DNA of 64,000 bases, taken from contig JAACJM010000018.1 of the NCBI GenBank assembly GCA_013368315.1, positions 124,001 through 188,000 of the forward strand. The letters run 5' to 3'. Numbering within the stretch: position 1 is the stretch's first letter; every line of letters begins with the position of its first letter. The notes under the pieces are model-generated. The model was not told the DNA's origin. It was given only the letters and a program-made list of their open reading frames with translations, and did no database searches. The position numbers and the translations under genes were made by a program. The stretch is from Tetrapyrgos nigripes (Eukaryota; Basidiomycota; Agaricomycetes; Agaricales; Campanellaceae). This document shows, in pieces, positions 45,185 to 57,489 of this stretch.

Positions 45185-45724
45185 TGTCATGAACCGCTCC
45201 CCGCCTATTCATTTCATTTCTATTCTTTTCCCTTTACTACCTATTTCTCACGTTATTTACTTTTAACCCCGTAAACATCAACCATTTCCCATCATCGTCT
45301 ATAGTTACCATCTCTACAGATCTATGACTCACTCTTATCTCCTCCGATTCTTATCTCCACGGATATTCTCACTGTCAATCATTTCTTATGATCCAGTACC
45401 TTCATCTATCCATATTTAACTCATTACTCTCTCGCCCTTGACGTTTCCACATGATGCCATCTATTATTACTTACTATTTCCCATCTGTTCATATTTTACT
45501 TATATACCTGTGATCTTTGTAACCTATTCCTTAGTTCGTTCACTTCGTCTCTGCTCCGTACTATTACTACGCAGTGTAGAGCCTAGTCAGCTTACTACCT
45601 CATCTCTCTATCTCTCTTTCTCTCTCTATATCTCTCTATCTCTTTGATCAATCTATTCTCTTGTAACCGGCTTTCTCGTATTGTGTGACTTGGGTGGTTA
45701 TTAAGTGTACAGACAACTTTGACA
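45185..45724 (+). repeat. Right outer LTR of the inverted pair
   Basis: It runs TGTCATGAACCGCTC...ACAACTTTGACA (540 bp), the inverted counterpart of 37878-38391. A TCTC/TATC simple repeat lies at about 45601-45645. Confidence 0.88.
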
Positions 45725-48098
45725 TCATCGGTGAGAATGACCGCAGCTCAAAGCGATAAGATATGGTCTCACTGGCCATCATGACAGGCAACAGTGATGA
45801 AAACTCACCAGGCTGAACCATTGGAAAAGAAAAAAGCTTCATCAACGATGAACTGTAATGTGGTAATACACCCTGAGACACAGTAATTATATAAAATCGT
45901 AGGATGAACCTTACGAGCTTGTTTATATAAATCGTAGGATAATCTTAAGGTTAGCTTTTTATAAAACCACTGCCAATTAACCTACCGCTACGACGCACAT
46001 TCAGCTGACTAGACCTCTGGGCTGAGGTCCATAGCTCTTGAGGCTCCTCAGCTCGGCTTTGGACAGTAATTCAGCTTGGACAGCCACTTTCCAAATCGAG
46101 CACCCATATTACAGTATTGGGCCATCGTACTGTTGTCAACTCATAGTGACGCTTGCGTCAGGGCTGGTCAGGGTCGGGCACAGATATTATTATTCGTTAT
46201 GTATGTATAATACCGGTACCAGTCCTCAGCAGCCTCCAGTCTCTTCATCCTCTTCATTGTCAAAACACTGTGGGAGAGTCGGCTCATGTTCCTCCTCACT
46301 ACTCGCATGAGGCCAGGGACATGGTGGGGATTGTTGCTGTAGTGCGCTGTGTCATATGTATGCTTTGAAGATGTTGTATGCTGGATGCTAAGCATTAGAA
46401 AGTCAGCAAAGTAAATGCAGAGAGAAAATTAATGAAAAGACGCACCCATGACCATTATGCCTCACAGGGCCCGCATACATCCATAGCCCGGGTTTGCTGG
46501 GTCTGTGTTTGATGAGGGAAAGGCTGTGAGAGGTCTATATGGCAAAAAAGTCAGTATAAAAAGCCAAGAGAGAAAAGGGAAGCAACTCGAAGAAAAGAGA
46601 AGAAAAAGACAGAGAAAGGATTCACCACCACTCCCCTTTGCCTCAACACACTCCCTCCCTACATCTATGACAGGTTTAGACCCACTCCCATTGTTAACCC
46701 CGTGCTCTGGGTGCTCCTTCGCCCATTTAATCAACTCCCCTTCTCCAGGATTACTTCCCCCAAACAGGATGATTCCATCATACGAGGGGCGGCAATGGCT
46801 GGTAGAAAAGAGTGTTGTTTGGGACAAAGATGCCATAAGTGTTACAAAGAGATTTGCAACAGGAGAATGCCGGTGGAGGTATGGAGGTACACATGAGTGG
46901 TGTGATGTAAAAGTTGACGTTTATGCAAGGCCAAGCACGCTGGAGGCGGTATCTTGAATGAGAGAGGTCCTCTATACATATGGATCTCCATTGTTGTCCT
47001 TCATGGAAGCAGGAGAAGTGTGGCAGGGAGGCCCAAGGGATGCGCTGGCGGTTCAACGATGATGACGCGTCGTCGAATTAACGTCGAATTAGCGTCGAAC
47101 AGTTCCTCCCACGCACTTCGTGGGCACTTGGCATGCCATCTCGAGCTTTACTTCGACTCATGTGGTACCTACAGAGCGTTTTAAGCCTCGGAGAAACATG
47201 GGATAGGGCCAAAGTATGTATGAGCACTGCCAGAATATTTCTTGAAGCTATCGGTTGAGTAATGTGCAATATACTTGCCAATTAATGTAAAACAGTCATA
47301 AAATGGTTAATAACAGACATTCGTCTTGAATTAGGGGTATGATGTAGTAATCTTAAAATCACCAAAAAATGGGGAAATGCTGTGAATAACATATAAAAGA
47401 GTGATTGGAAGGTATCCAGCCATATTATGGACATCTGAGATTGACAGAGCCTTGAAAGCACTTTGGGATGCAAAAACTGCAAAAAAGTGATAATCCAAAG
47501 ACTCGAAAGCATACATTACTTGCCCGACTCATCTGCATATATTGACACTTGATACCAAGACCCAGAGCTGAGTCCATATACATGTAAAATCTTTATTTTG
47601 GAGCTCTGGGTGTGATCTAACCGGTTTATCCAAGTCAGAATGATCATACACTGTGAATGATTATTGATTTAACGTCAAACTATGCATGTGGCAACCTTGG
47701 CTCGAGTTTTACGGACACCATTTAGAGTGCAGCAGGCACCACGCATTCACCCATATGCATATATTTGGGGAGAATACGCGACAATGGCGCACGGAGCGAA
47801 AAAGGGACCATGCCCCACCCGACCCCGATTGCCATGGGAACCGACGCTAGCTACGGATGTCCGATAATTATAAATCCGAGTGGGTACTTTTAATCATATC
47901 CTCTTTCGCTGGGTACGACCAAGGTACGACGATAACCTCTGGAGGCCCAGTAATGTTATTATCTAGGCGGGTCCCAAGCAGGGTGGAAATTTCCAGGGTG
48001 TGGTGCTCCCTGCCGACAGCATCCTTTCGCCAAACCTTCTCTGTTTGCTTATGTACCATTTACAGATTGTACGTATGTAATTGATTTCAATAATACAG
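45725..48098. other. No supported gene
   Basis: Several open frames of 70-150 codons occur on both strands (for example around 46462-46957), but none shows a domain or consistent splicing. Some pieces (AFGGSNP-like reading on the minus strand near 46760) could be decayed exons. I do not assign them. Confidence 0.3.
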
Positions 48099-48402
48099 AA
48101 GCGGGGCAATATATATAGTAGCAATGGCGGGCGCGCAAGGAGGGCGGAAATATTCCCACGCAGGGATCATCCCGAGCCCAAGCGCTTTCCAAATATCCCA
48201 GACCAGCATGCTTACGGTAGACCTAAAAGCAAGCTCAGTCGAGCTCATGTACCATTACTGACTTATGTACTAATGCAATTTGCAGGTAGTATGGCAATAT
48301 ATATAGCAAAAATGGTGCCGTGGCAGGCGCAAGCAGGGCGGAAATGTTCCCACGCACGGAATAGCCCGAGCCCAAGCGTATCCCGAATAACCCGAGCCAG
48401 CC
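48099..48402. repeat. Two diverged direct copies of a GC-rich block of about 115 bp
   Basis: Copies at about 48099-48210 and 48285-48402 share GGCAATATATATAG, AGGGCGGAAAT.TTCCCACGCA and CCCGAGCCCAAGCG in the same order, with moderate divergence. No coding content is recognised. Confidence 0.6.
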
Positions 48403-50234
48403 CAGGGATTTCCGAAAAATCCGATGGCAGCCTGGTGCCGAGCTACGCCTAAGATGGCATTTTCCGAGAGGCAGGATGCTGGTTACGAGGCCTTTAGGAC
48501 TCGTTAACTTAGGTCGACCTCGAAAACTTTTCCACGGGTTCAAACTCCCACGAATATTGGCTAGCGCTCGTCAAGCGTTCATTCGGATAGGCATCCGGTC
48601 GAGACCACCTGATGACGTTGTAAACGGCTTTCTCGGACCATGCCAGCGCATCGACCTTCAGCGCTTCAGCGCTCTCTACCTTTCGCATTTCACGACTGGG
48701 TATGGCCTCGTCCAGGCAAAGATGGATGGGGACCTGGGACCCCTACATCCCAACCCTTTCACCATATCTCAATTATTCGTATCTTCAGTGTCCAGCACGT
48801 ATGCCGAGGACGCGGACTAACACGTACCATATGGAGTCCGGCAAAAATTTAACGGCACGGCTACGGCAATACGGCAGTGAGCTACGGCCTCGCCAACATG
48901 GTCAAGCCGCGTTGTTACGAGGTTCAAACTCCCACCCCTGTTTTTTGGCGCTCATCTGCAGTCATAGTCCACCACGTTCACGGCCTCCTCGGACCTAACT
49001 AAGACACTTCCTCCTCCGTTCCTCCCCCTGCCTGGGTCCCTCCACCAGTGGTCAAGGTGCTCGTACTCATTTTGTCCGCTGTTATAACAGCATTTATTTA
49101 CATGTACTATGTAAACTGTAAATATGCTGAAATCCCGAGGGCCTCGTAGCTTGCCACGCGAAGCGATGGCCCTTTACCCCAGTCCATGAGTTAGACCGCT
49201 GAAAAAGGCAGGTCGTTTACAAAGGCGCTCTAGTCACGTGTGGCCAAGGTTCAACCGTCACTTTTTATAAAGGAGCTTCTAAGGTTATAACCCCGATATT
49301 TTGTAAAACTTTTATTAAAAAACTGTGTCCTGGCTTGGGTAATATTGCTATTGCTGAGATGCGCTGAACCGCCAGTGTCTGACTAGCACACCGAAACCCT
49401 GTCTATGGAGATAGAAGTTAGAAGGACGACTCAAAGGATGAAGTAAAAATCACGGCTACATGAGTTCTGCGCAGTCGGCTGGGTGTCTAGAGATGTGTGC
49501 GTTCGCCGCTAGCCTCTTGAGGAGCAAAGACCAAAACCCAGCTACCCGGTGAAATGATCGCTTTCACAAATATCTGTTTGGAGAATGGTCAGAGTTTGAA
49601 GGGGCGTTACGAGGCCCTTTAGGGACATAATCTGGGGCTTCCGCGCGTGGCTATGCAATTTGGATACCTCGGCATCTGGTCTTTTTTCACCCGAAGCCGA
49701 TACCGGCGTTTGTCCTGACTCCTCACGCCTACGCTGCGTCCTCAGGCTTGACAGCCGTTCTTGTGCTCAGCCATCATCATCCTCGCACCGATGAAGCTCA
49801 ACGAAGATGTCCCAATCAATTAACGGCCTCGTTATTTCCACGCGAAGCGGTGGCCCACAAAGCCTTCATTTCGCATGAGCAGGTTCTTCGAGTTGAGTAG
49901 CTAAGCAATCTTAGACTCAGAGTAAGTAATCTTGAGGAAACGATAGAGGAGGACCGTTGGTCGAGCTCGACGAGATTGATGGTGTTTAACCATTTCATTG
50001 CCATTTCAGTCAGGGGATTTCTCAAAAAGAAAGCCTTGAAGCGCTTTCGCCCGAAAAGGAGTCGAGACCAAAGCATGACCGGAATATGCCGTGTTGCCAG
50101 CTCACCAGAGCGCTAATCTCATATTGACGACATCTCGCGTCAATCCCCCTGTCCTACTTATAAATCTCAGAGACAAGTACATGTCCCTATAGACGTCTCT
50201 TCTTCTTTCTCATCCTCACAGGACGACGACGACG
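48403..50234. other. Non-coding region upstream of the monooxygenase gene
   Basis: No gene can be supported. A motif pair CCACGCGAAGCGATGGCCC (49155-49173) and CCACGCGAAGCGGTGGCCC (49838-49856) recurs 683 bases apart and may be transposon-derived. TTATAAAT at about 50158-50165, some 70 bases before the ATG, is a plausible TATA box for the gene at 50235. Confidence 0.4.
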
Positions 50235-52984
50235 ATGCAAACCTCAATCCCCGTCCGTCCCAAACGAATCCTGGTCATCGGTGGAGGACCCGCTGGTCTC
50301 GTTACGCTTCGCAACTTTATCGATCTGGCGATTTTTGAGAGGGTAGAATTGGTCGAGAGAAGGGACGATGTTGGGGGAGTTTGGTACCTGGATAATCCCA
50401 AAAACAATCCAAAGAGTGCACGTTTTCCCTCCCCAGCCTACCCAGGCCTCATCGGAAACGTCCTACCCGAACACCTCTCCTACCACGGGTTCCCATTTCC
50501 ACCTCCAGCCGAATACGATAAGGAGAACAGAGAACACCAGCCATTCCCTACATTAACTGAGACACACGAGTATCTACGCGCGTTTGCGAAGCCGTATTTG
50601 GAGGATGGAAGGATTAGGTTGGGAAGGGAGGTGGTGAGGGTTGAGGAGCGCGTTGTTGGTGTCGAGGTCCCCGAGGATGCAACTGAAGCAGAGACGGAAC
50701 ACCTAGGGTATCTCTTGACCAAGAACAAATGGCGCGTTCTCGTACGTGATTGGTCGGATCCTACACACCCAGGGAGGGAATTGGAGGAATTTTGGGACGC
50801 AGTAGCGATTTGTACGGGATGGTATGATAATTTGGCGTGGCCTAATACAGAGGGCTTAGAGGAGTTGAAGGAGAAGGGTCTGGCGAAACATGCGAAATGG
50901 TGGAGAGGGCCCGAGGGGTGGGAGGGGAAGGTGGGCTTCTGTTTTCTTCTTTGGTTGTTTCTGTATCTCACTCATCTCGCAGCGCACCCTAATAATAGGC
51001 AACGCCAACTCATCCAACGACATCGCCGCTCAACTCGCTCCCTTCGGCTCTTCTTCCAGACCTGTCTATCGCTCAATTCGACGGCCGAACCTCAGTACGT
51101 TTGTGAGTTTACCGGATGATAGAATCGAGGACGTGGCTTGCGTGAAGAGGTATGAGGTTTATGATGTTCCTGACGAGGAGAATACGAGTGCAGGGACGGG
51201 GTCCAAGGGCATGGAAGGCTCTAAAGAGACGCAGAAACGCCAGAAAATTCGCGCCCATCTCGAATCAGGTCGTGTCCTCTCCGACATCGACATTGTTTGG
51301 GTAGGAACGGGGTATGTGCCCTCGGTTCCTTTCGTGTATGTTTTGCCGCCTCCGTTCCCTGATTTGTTCAAGTCAGGGACAGGCGTAGACCCCAGGGAGG
51401 TGGTACCCTTGATGTCGTTGGTCAAGTTTAATCTTCCGCAGATATCTATTGAGGAAGGTACATCGTCGTCCTCTACCAACTCTACCAATATAAACGGTGT
51501 AGCCTCGTCCTACTCTTCCAACACCAATGCTATCGACTCTGGAAACGGTCAAGCTCAATATAGACTCGACGGCGTCTCCCCATCTCCACATACCTCACCC
51601 GACTCTTTACCAATATCCTCTTCATCCCTTGCCCGTATCCCCCTCCTCCACCGCCACGTCCACTACGCCCCTTCCCCTTCTCTAGCATTTATTCTGAGCA
51701 CGATGGCGTTTACACCTTTTACGATTGCGGATTTGGCGAGTTGTTGGCTTGGGTTGAGTTGGATTGAGGGTGGTGGGGTGGAGTATCCAAAGACGTTGGA
51801 AGAGAGGTTGGTGTTCGAGAGGAAGAGGATTGAAGAGGTGGAGAGGAGTAGGTGGGAGGTTGAGCATACGTCAACCATCTCTTCTACAGAGTCCACAACT
51901 CCCGTTCTCGCAACGTCGCCTAACCCCAACTCGATCTCGACAACTTCTAACCAGACAAAGACGTCCACGAAAACAAACGGTACCGCCGGTCCCTCCAAAA
52001 CTAACGACATCGACTCTGCGCGCTTCTTCGGCACCAACGGTCACACACCTTCCTCCCTAACCTCGTACTCGGTCTTGGGATACTTTGAAGAAACGTACGC
52101 TCGGTCTCTAAGAGACGAGGTGGTCCGAGCGAGACGGGAGTTAGGTGGGAGATGGGTTGGATGGGGGGAAGCTAGTGCGAGCGGGGGTAAGGAAGAGGTG
52201 AGTTTTTTACATTAGGGTTTTTGTAGATTTTTGTTTCTGTGGGACTTTTGGTTGGACGTTGGCGTTTTCGGTTTCTCTCTTTTTCTCCATTTTCTTTTTG
52301 GATTTTTGGTTATGTTGCTTTTTGAGGCCTTGGGCTGGACCGTCTACACTACACTTTTGGTCGGCTTTTCTCTATCTTCAGTATTCCTCTTTCCTTTCGT
52401 TTGCTCTCATTGTGAAACACAAGTTCAGATGCAGAGCTAAAACTTATGCTTTCTGCTTCTGCTTCTTTCTTCTGCCTTGCGTCGGTGGCTTGGGCCAGCT
52501 GGAAAAGCCGGATTTGATCAGGGTGAAGACGAAAGCAAAAGGGCAACTTGCGATGTTCGATTGCGTCTTTCGTTTTGTTTTCGCTTCTCTCCTTTTCTTT
52601 CTTTCGTCCGGCTTCCTTGGATCTCTATCTTTTGCTTCGTTCCTTATATCTCTCGATCCTTCTCTTCTGCATACATTAGCTCTTTGAGCCTTGGTCCTTG
52701 GGTCTTTCTTCTGTCTCTTCTATCTCTTCTACCTGTCTCTCTCCCTCTATGCATTCCTTGTCTTATATATACTTTGATTACTGATTACTGACTGTTCTTT
52801 CCATTCTCTTATCCAGGACAACACTCCCACCTTGAAATCCTCAATATACCGCACCTGCAACTCCGGCCTTCCCATCTGGTCCCCCGAACGCACCAAAAAG
52901 AGGGAAGCGATGTATCCGCTCAAGTATGCTAGTTTGAAGTGGGCGAGTGAATATGGGGGGAGGGGGTGGACGAATCGGGAATGA
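50235..52984 (+). CDS. FAD/NADPH-dependent monooxygenase (FMO-like)
   Basis: Exons 50235-50930, 50983-52197 and 52817-52984 join in phase 0 to give 692 residues. The N-terminal FAD site is RILVIGGGPAGLVTLRNF (residues 11-28), followed by ELVERRDDVGGVWYL, the typical second FAD contact. YPGLIGNVLPEHLSYHGFPF fits the fungal FMO group. The NADPH site RTLIIGNANSSNDIAAQL begins exactly at exon 2 (residue 233). WVGTGYVPS is the ATGY-like motif near the end of that domain. Two Ser/Thr/Asn-rich inserts make it longer than common FMOs (about 450-550). These enzymes add oxygen to N, S or carbonyl carbon of small molecules; the substrate is unknown. Intron 1 is 52 nt, but intron 2 is 619 nt and pyrimidine-rich. 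Its retention would add only VSFLH and give 642 residues. The gene appears intact. Confidence 0.85.
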
Positions 52985-53544
52985 GGTGTTTCTGGAACAT
53001 GTGGAAGAGGCGGAGGCAGGAACGGGGGACAGGTAGTTAGAAGACGAAAGAGAGAAAGAAAGAAACGAAGAGTCAAAGAAGTAAAAGATGAATGAAGTAG
53101 TAATAATATGATCTTCTGTATGTTTTATCCTTGTACTAGACGTATCACGTAGGCTAGTGGCTAGTCTATAGAGAGCCTATAGAGTTAGACAAATACTAAC
53201 ACAGGGACAGGCTCGGAGAGCACTAAGGACTCAGCTGCAGATTGCTGACTGACTGTTTTTCAGTTTCTCCGTATCCGAAAAGGATAGACGCACAAGCAGA
53301 GAAAGTATGTACTCGAATTAAAAGGGGGTGAGAAGGTGGTTACATGAGTGGGTCAGGAAAAAATTGCCAGTGCTACACGCTCTTGATCACAAACTTCTAC
53401 TACGCCAATGACTAGTGCCGCCAAGGAGACTTCTAAACCGCACACTCCGCGTTTTTAGCCTTCCAGATTATCGTGAACCTGTTCTGACTTTGGATGATAT
53501 ACACGACGATCCATTCGGATGTGTGTATATATATTGGAAATGAC
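52985..53544. other. Intergenic region downstream of the monooxygenase
   Basis: This is 3' flank with no supported gene. It ends where homology with the downstream DUF6534-type paralogue begins. Confidence 0.35.
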
Positions 53545-54302
53545 AGTGTCGCTGGCTGATTGATGATTATTTTGTTTTCAGCGTCACGGCGCCACCTGTG
53601 CCCTGAACAAATACTCGCCTTTCATCCCGGTCCTGCTCTTCAACAGATGATACGAGAGTGCCACCGTGATATACGCATCGCAAGCTACGGTGATAACCAT
53701 CCAGCTGTCTGCAACAGGGATCCGTTTAACATTGGCTTCTACACTCGGTTCAAGCAATCGGCCGATAGTCGCTGCAAAACCTAATCGTCCTTGAACCAGG
53801 GAAAGCATGCAGATGACGACGAAGAGGACCAATTATTTATAGAAAATACGAATACGCCAGGCGAGGAAGAATTGTAATTGTACTGGGGCGGAAATACTGG
53901 CGGCAGACGCGAACAGTGCTGAGTCGGCTTTTCTATATGAATTGCCAGTGTCTGGAATACTTGCAGCGTGGTATAGATAGCTATCGTGTTGTACTGCCAA
54001 GGTGTCGAAAGGAGACCAATTTTGTTCGCAAAACTATCTACGGCGTAGTGCCACAACAAGTACGGGGACGTACAAGAAGAGAACGTGTCGGCAACTGCGG
54101 CGATCCATATGACGAGGCAGCTGCAGGACGGATTTGAGCCATTCAACTGAATCGGACAAACTTGGAGTACGCACGTAATGGTAGGTCCATCTTGGATTCT
54201 GGAATCATAGTACTCGAAGAACTGGATCATACAGATCCCACTGAGAAGAGCGTTGACCAAAGTAGCAATGAGGCTGACATTGATGGGAGGATTTTCTGCC
54301 AT
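53545..54302 (-). pseudogene. DUF6534-type membrane protein, truncated and frameshifted paralogue
   Basis: It is homologous to the intact gene at 55.8-56.9 kb, including upstream sequence to about 54420. Exon 1 (54302-54175) lacks 18 bases, removing six residues of the first helix. Exon 2 (54120-53965) reads IWIAAVADTFSSCTSPYLLW. Exon 3 has one extra base near VCRQYF, which changes frame, and a TAA. The last exon keeps only about seven codons before homology ends near 53545. Both remaining introns have GC instead of GT donors (GCAAGT at 53964-53959, GCGAGT at 53618-53613). It cannot give a full protein. Confidence 0.75.
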
Positions 54303-54743
54303 GTTGGGTATGGAAGCAATATGGAAGGGACCCGAACAAGTTGGAGGGTGACTTAGAGTTTCTAGGTTTTAAATCAAGGCCGAATATTGAGTCGCCATTA
54401 ATCACGATTCATTCGGCCCGGGTACGTTGCTGGCTAGACTGCTCCCTGCGAAGATATCATGCCCATACTGGGCTTTAGCCACGTTCTACGTCTGCCGTGA
54501 TTCTGGTTGACCCATGGATCAACCAGAGATGCATTGGCCCATCAGGAGTGGAGATCAAATTCCGAGCCTGAAGATAATCTATCCTCTAGTACGTTTACTC
54601 GTTCAAATATTCATCGCCTTTCTCTCTTCATTAATTTCAAAGGATTTCACTATACAGTGCGTCGCAAGCGCGAGGTGAGATTTCCCTAGTGCAGGAGTGT
54701 ATCACCCGACCAAGGACTGACACACCAGGGTCCTGCGAGTGGC

Positions 54744-54935
54744 GTGCAGCCGCTCTCATGGGCCCGATCCGTAGCCCACGGCATACTTCACATTGAATCA
54801 ATGATTGGTATACTGCCACCCGAGGAAGGTAAACTTTTATATACTGCCCGTGTCGACCCTCACCTTATCTATGGTTGCGAGGTCACCACTGAACGTTGCT
54901 CTGGGCATTACTGGCACAAGCATGAAAGAGATTGA
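54744..54935 (+). pseudogene. LINE (non-LTR retrotransposon) reverse-transcriptase scrap
   Basis: The frame reads WARSVAHGILHIESMIGILP then PEEGKLLYTARVDPHLIYGC. This matches, as I recall it, the segment after the RT thumb of Agaricomycete LINE-like ORF2 proteins (LPP.EGK.LY.AR.DPHLI.GCE). Nothing before or after continues it, so it is a short dead fragment. Confidence 0.5.
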
Positions 54936-55772
54936 GAGAGGGATCCTTGGGATCAACTTGGGGTACAAGTATGTGTAGGTTTGTGCTCAACTTCTGTTAT
55001 GTTTTCTCAAGTTTGATCTGACCTTAACATGTGGACAATACCTTTCTGGTCCTTATTGAACGCTGGTCGGAAGGATTGTGAGGTAGAATTCATCATGGGG
55101 CGGCGGACTCCAAATGCTCTCTCCAAGTTATTCACCTGCACCTCAATAGCTACTGGCTTTATGGCAACTTCTTCATTAAAATTCCTATATAATAGAAGTC
55201 AAGTTTTGAATCTCTGAATCACGTCAACTCGGTTTTTCTCTCTCTTTCGAATGAGAGACCTCCATTTCTTGTTTATTTGTTCGGTGGTTAGGGTCACAGA
55301 GTCTCAAGATCGCCTCTTGAATTCTGCCAGTACGACTCTTGTTCACTATGCGAATCTGTTATATCACTCCGCGATCTTTTGACCCTTTTTCCTTCAACAT
55401 TCAAATCGTCCAACATAGTGCCAGTCGAGATCACGTCAACTTGGATAGTTGGAGGCTGCCACAGATTGGACTGGGTGGCATCGTGGCGATCCCCCTGCCA
55501 GTGCTAATGCATCAATTGCAAATCGTCACGGTGTTGACGAACCCGAAAGTGATCCGGACAAGGTTGCACCGTTGGGAGGGATCATATGAGAAGAGGTCAT
55601 GCAATCAAGTAAGTCGGCCACGAATTATTGAGGGATGCGACCAGTGTGACTCACCGAACTGCAGTTATTCTGCCCTGGCGCACTGAACAGATTTCCAAGG
55701 GTCGGTAGAGTCCTAGGCCCCATTTGTCGACGAAGGACGGAACGAGTGTTGAGAGTCTGTGCGTACAACTTC
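54936..55772. other. Spacer between the two DUF6534-type copies
   Basis: No gene is supported. The stretch separates the paralogue pair together with the LINE scrap. Confidence 0.35.
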
Positions 55773-56887
55773 TCAGATGCCTCTAATCGTAAACATCAGT
55801 GAATTGATGATTACCGTCATGAGGGTGTTTCTGTCGGAAATGAAGAGATTGTCACCAGAAGTAATCATTATTGAGGACCTACGTGTACAATCGGGCCATG
55901 GGCAATGTAAAAATCAATTCCAGGTTTGTCCTGGGAAAGATGGTCTACAACGACTTGGGTGAGCTCAAGCGCAGTGGTTTCGTGATATCGATTAATGACA
56001 CTGACCATTAAAGCCGTACCACAAATGCAGAAGACGGTCGCAGGCAATGCAGTTTCCACTGATGTGCGAATGAGTTTGGAAATGACAGTATCGCTGGCTA
56101 ATTGATGATTATTGATTTTCAGTGTCACGGTGCCACCGGTACCGTCAGTCTTCAGCTAGAGGATCTCACCACTGGACGAAACCTCAAGTACTCACCTTTC
56201 ATCCCGGTCCTGCTCTTCCACAGATAATACGAGAGCGACGCCGTGATAGAAGTATCGCAAGCTACGGTGATAGCCATCCAGCTGTCTGCAACAGGGATCC
56301 GTGTAGGATTGGATTCTACATTTGGTGTCAACAATCCACTGATACTTGTTGCAAAGGCTAATCCTCCTTGAGCCAGGGAAAGAGTGCAGATGACAATGAA
56401 GAGGAAAAGTGATTTGGAGAACATACGAATACGCCAGGCGAGGAAGAATTGTACTGGGACGGAAATGCTGGTGCAGACGCGTACAGTGCTGAGTTGGCTT
56501 TTCCATGTGAATTGGCAGTGTCTGGAATACTCACAGCGTGGTGGTGATAGCTATCGTGTTGTAATGCCAAGGAGTCGAAAGGAGACCAATTTTGTCCTCA
56601 AAACCATCTACGGCGTAGTGCCACAACAAGTACGAGGACGTACAAGAAGAGAACGTGTCGACTACGACGACCCATATGACGAGCCCGCTGCAGGACGATT
56701 TTCAGTCGCTTAATTGATTCGCACAAACTTGGAGTACGCACGTAATGGTAGGTCCATCCTTGATTCTGGAATCATAGTACTCGAAGAACTGGACCATACA
56801 GATCCCAGCGAGAAGAGCGTTGACCAAAGTAGCAATGACCACAGGTCCGAAAACGAGGCTGATGTTGATGGGAGGAATTTCTGCCAT
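55773..56887 (-). CDS. DUF6534-type seven-helix membrane protein
   Basis: Exons 56887-56742, 56687-56535, 56488-56196 and 56097-55868 join in phases 2, 2 and 1 to give 273 residues. Introns are 54, 46 and 98 nt (GTGCGT/TGCAG, GTGAGT/CTCAG, GTGAGT/ATTAG). The protein starts PPINISLVFGPVVIATLVNA, continues with IWVVVVDTFSSC, VPVQFFLAWRIRMFSKSLFL and PVADSWMAITVACDTSITAS, and ends with the family signature ASDTVISKLIRTSVETALPA (a late helix pair preceded by the Leu-Ile-Arg loop). The usual C-terminal end of the family (TLMTVINS-like) is found at about 55805-55833 and closes at TGA 55773. A last intron to reach it cannot be placed in frame, so the true 3' end is uncertain. The role of the family is unknown; a membrane sensor or transporter is often suggested. 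Confidence 0.75.
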
Positions 56888-57489
56888 GCTGGGTATGGAG
56901 GGGACCCGAACAAGTTAGAGGGCGACTTAGGTTTTAAATCAAGGCCGAATATTGAGTCGCCATTAATCGCGATCTATTGAGCGGTATGTTTCGGCTAGAT
57001 TACTACTCCCTTGTCCTTATGGAGCTCCCATCCGAAGATGCCCATACATACCTAGTCTTGTTTTTTGTGAGGGTGAGCCGCGCCAGCAGAAGTTATGTAA
57101 GCTAACTTCGGCTACTTACATTCTTTCTGGCCTCGGATCAGTCTTGCCGCGGTCCGGGTAGGTCCGGTCTTTAGCGAAGTCTTATGAACCGCGGGCGGAG
57201 TTTGACTCCAGTGTGAACCGCTTTGGGCTGTCAGGGAGACATTAAAAAAAACCCTTCGAGCATGAAAACCACTTTGGGAAAAACCCACATCGTAAGGGAA
57301 AAGTTACCACTGTCGGAAAAAGAATACAATAGAGGGCGGGAACGGGAGGGTAAATGAAAAAAGGAGGTAAAAGGAGTCCAAGCTAAAACAGACCCAACCC
57401 TTGGAACTGCGACCCCCGCGTCGCGGCGGCGGCGTTATTACATAAGAATGTGCACATACATACCGCATGACACATCGAAACTCGCGTTG
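56888..57489. other. Upstream region of the DUF6534-type gene
   Basis: The first 90 bases (GTTTTAAATCAAGGCCGAAT...) are nearly identical to the region upstream of the pseudogene copy (54362-54420), so the promoter was duplicated with the gene. A 32-base block at 57351-57382 recurs exactly at 61637-61668. No gene. Confidence 0.5.

Larger units (their letters stand above)
37878..45724. mobile_element. Head-to-head pair of 3' halves of a second chromovirus family
   Basis: Left part (minus strand): integrase, chromodomain, extra ORF, 3' LTR, running outward to 37878. Right part (plus strand): protease C-terminal part, RT, RNase H, integrase, chromodomain, extra ORF, 3' LTR, running outward to 45724. 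They meet near 40722-40729. There is no gag and no 5' LTR, and the flanks (AGAAA on the left, TCATC on the right) do not match. This is not a simple insertion but a rearranged inverted dimer with arms of about 2.8 kb (left) that match the distal part of the right arm. Confidence 0.85.

Noticed and set aside
45601..45650. TCTC/TATC repeat as a CRISPR-like array
   Set aside because: Simple microsatellite inside an LTR; CRISPR arrays are not expected in a fungal nuclear genome.
46462..46957. Overlapping open frames on both strands
   Set aside because: Neither strand gives a recognisable product or consistent introns, so no gene is called.
51663..52037. Minus-strand frames opposite the monooxygenase
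   Set aside because: Shadows of the Ser/Thr-rich coding strand.
50890..52215. An independent 441-codon gene starting at 50890
   Set aside because: It is exon 2 of the monooxygenase; the NADPH-binding motif starts exactly at the splice acceptor at 50983 and the first part is intron.
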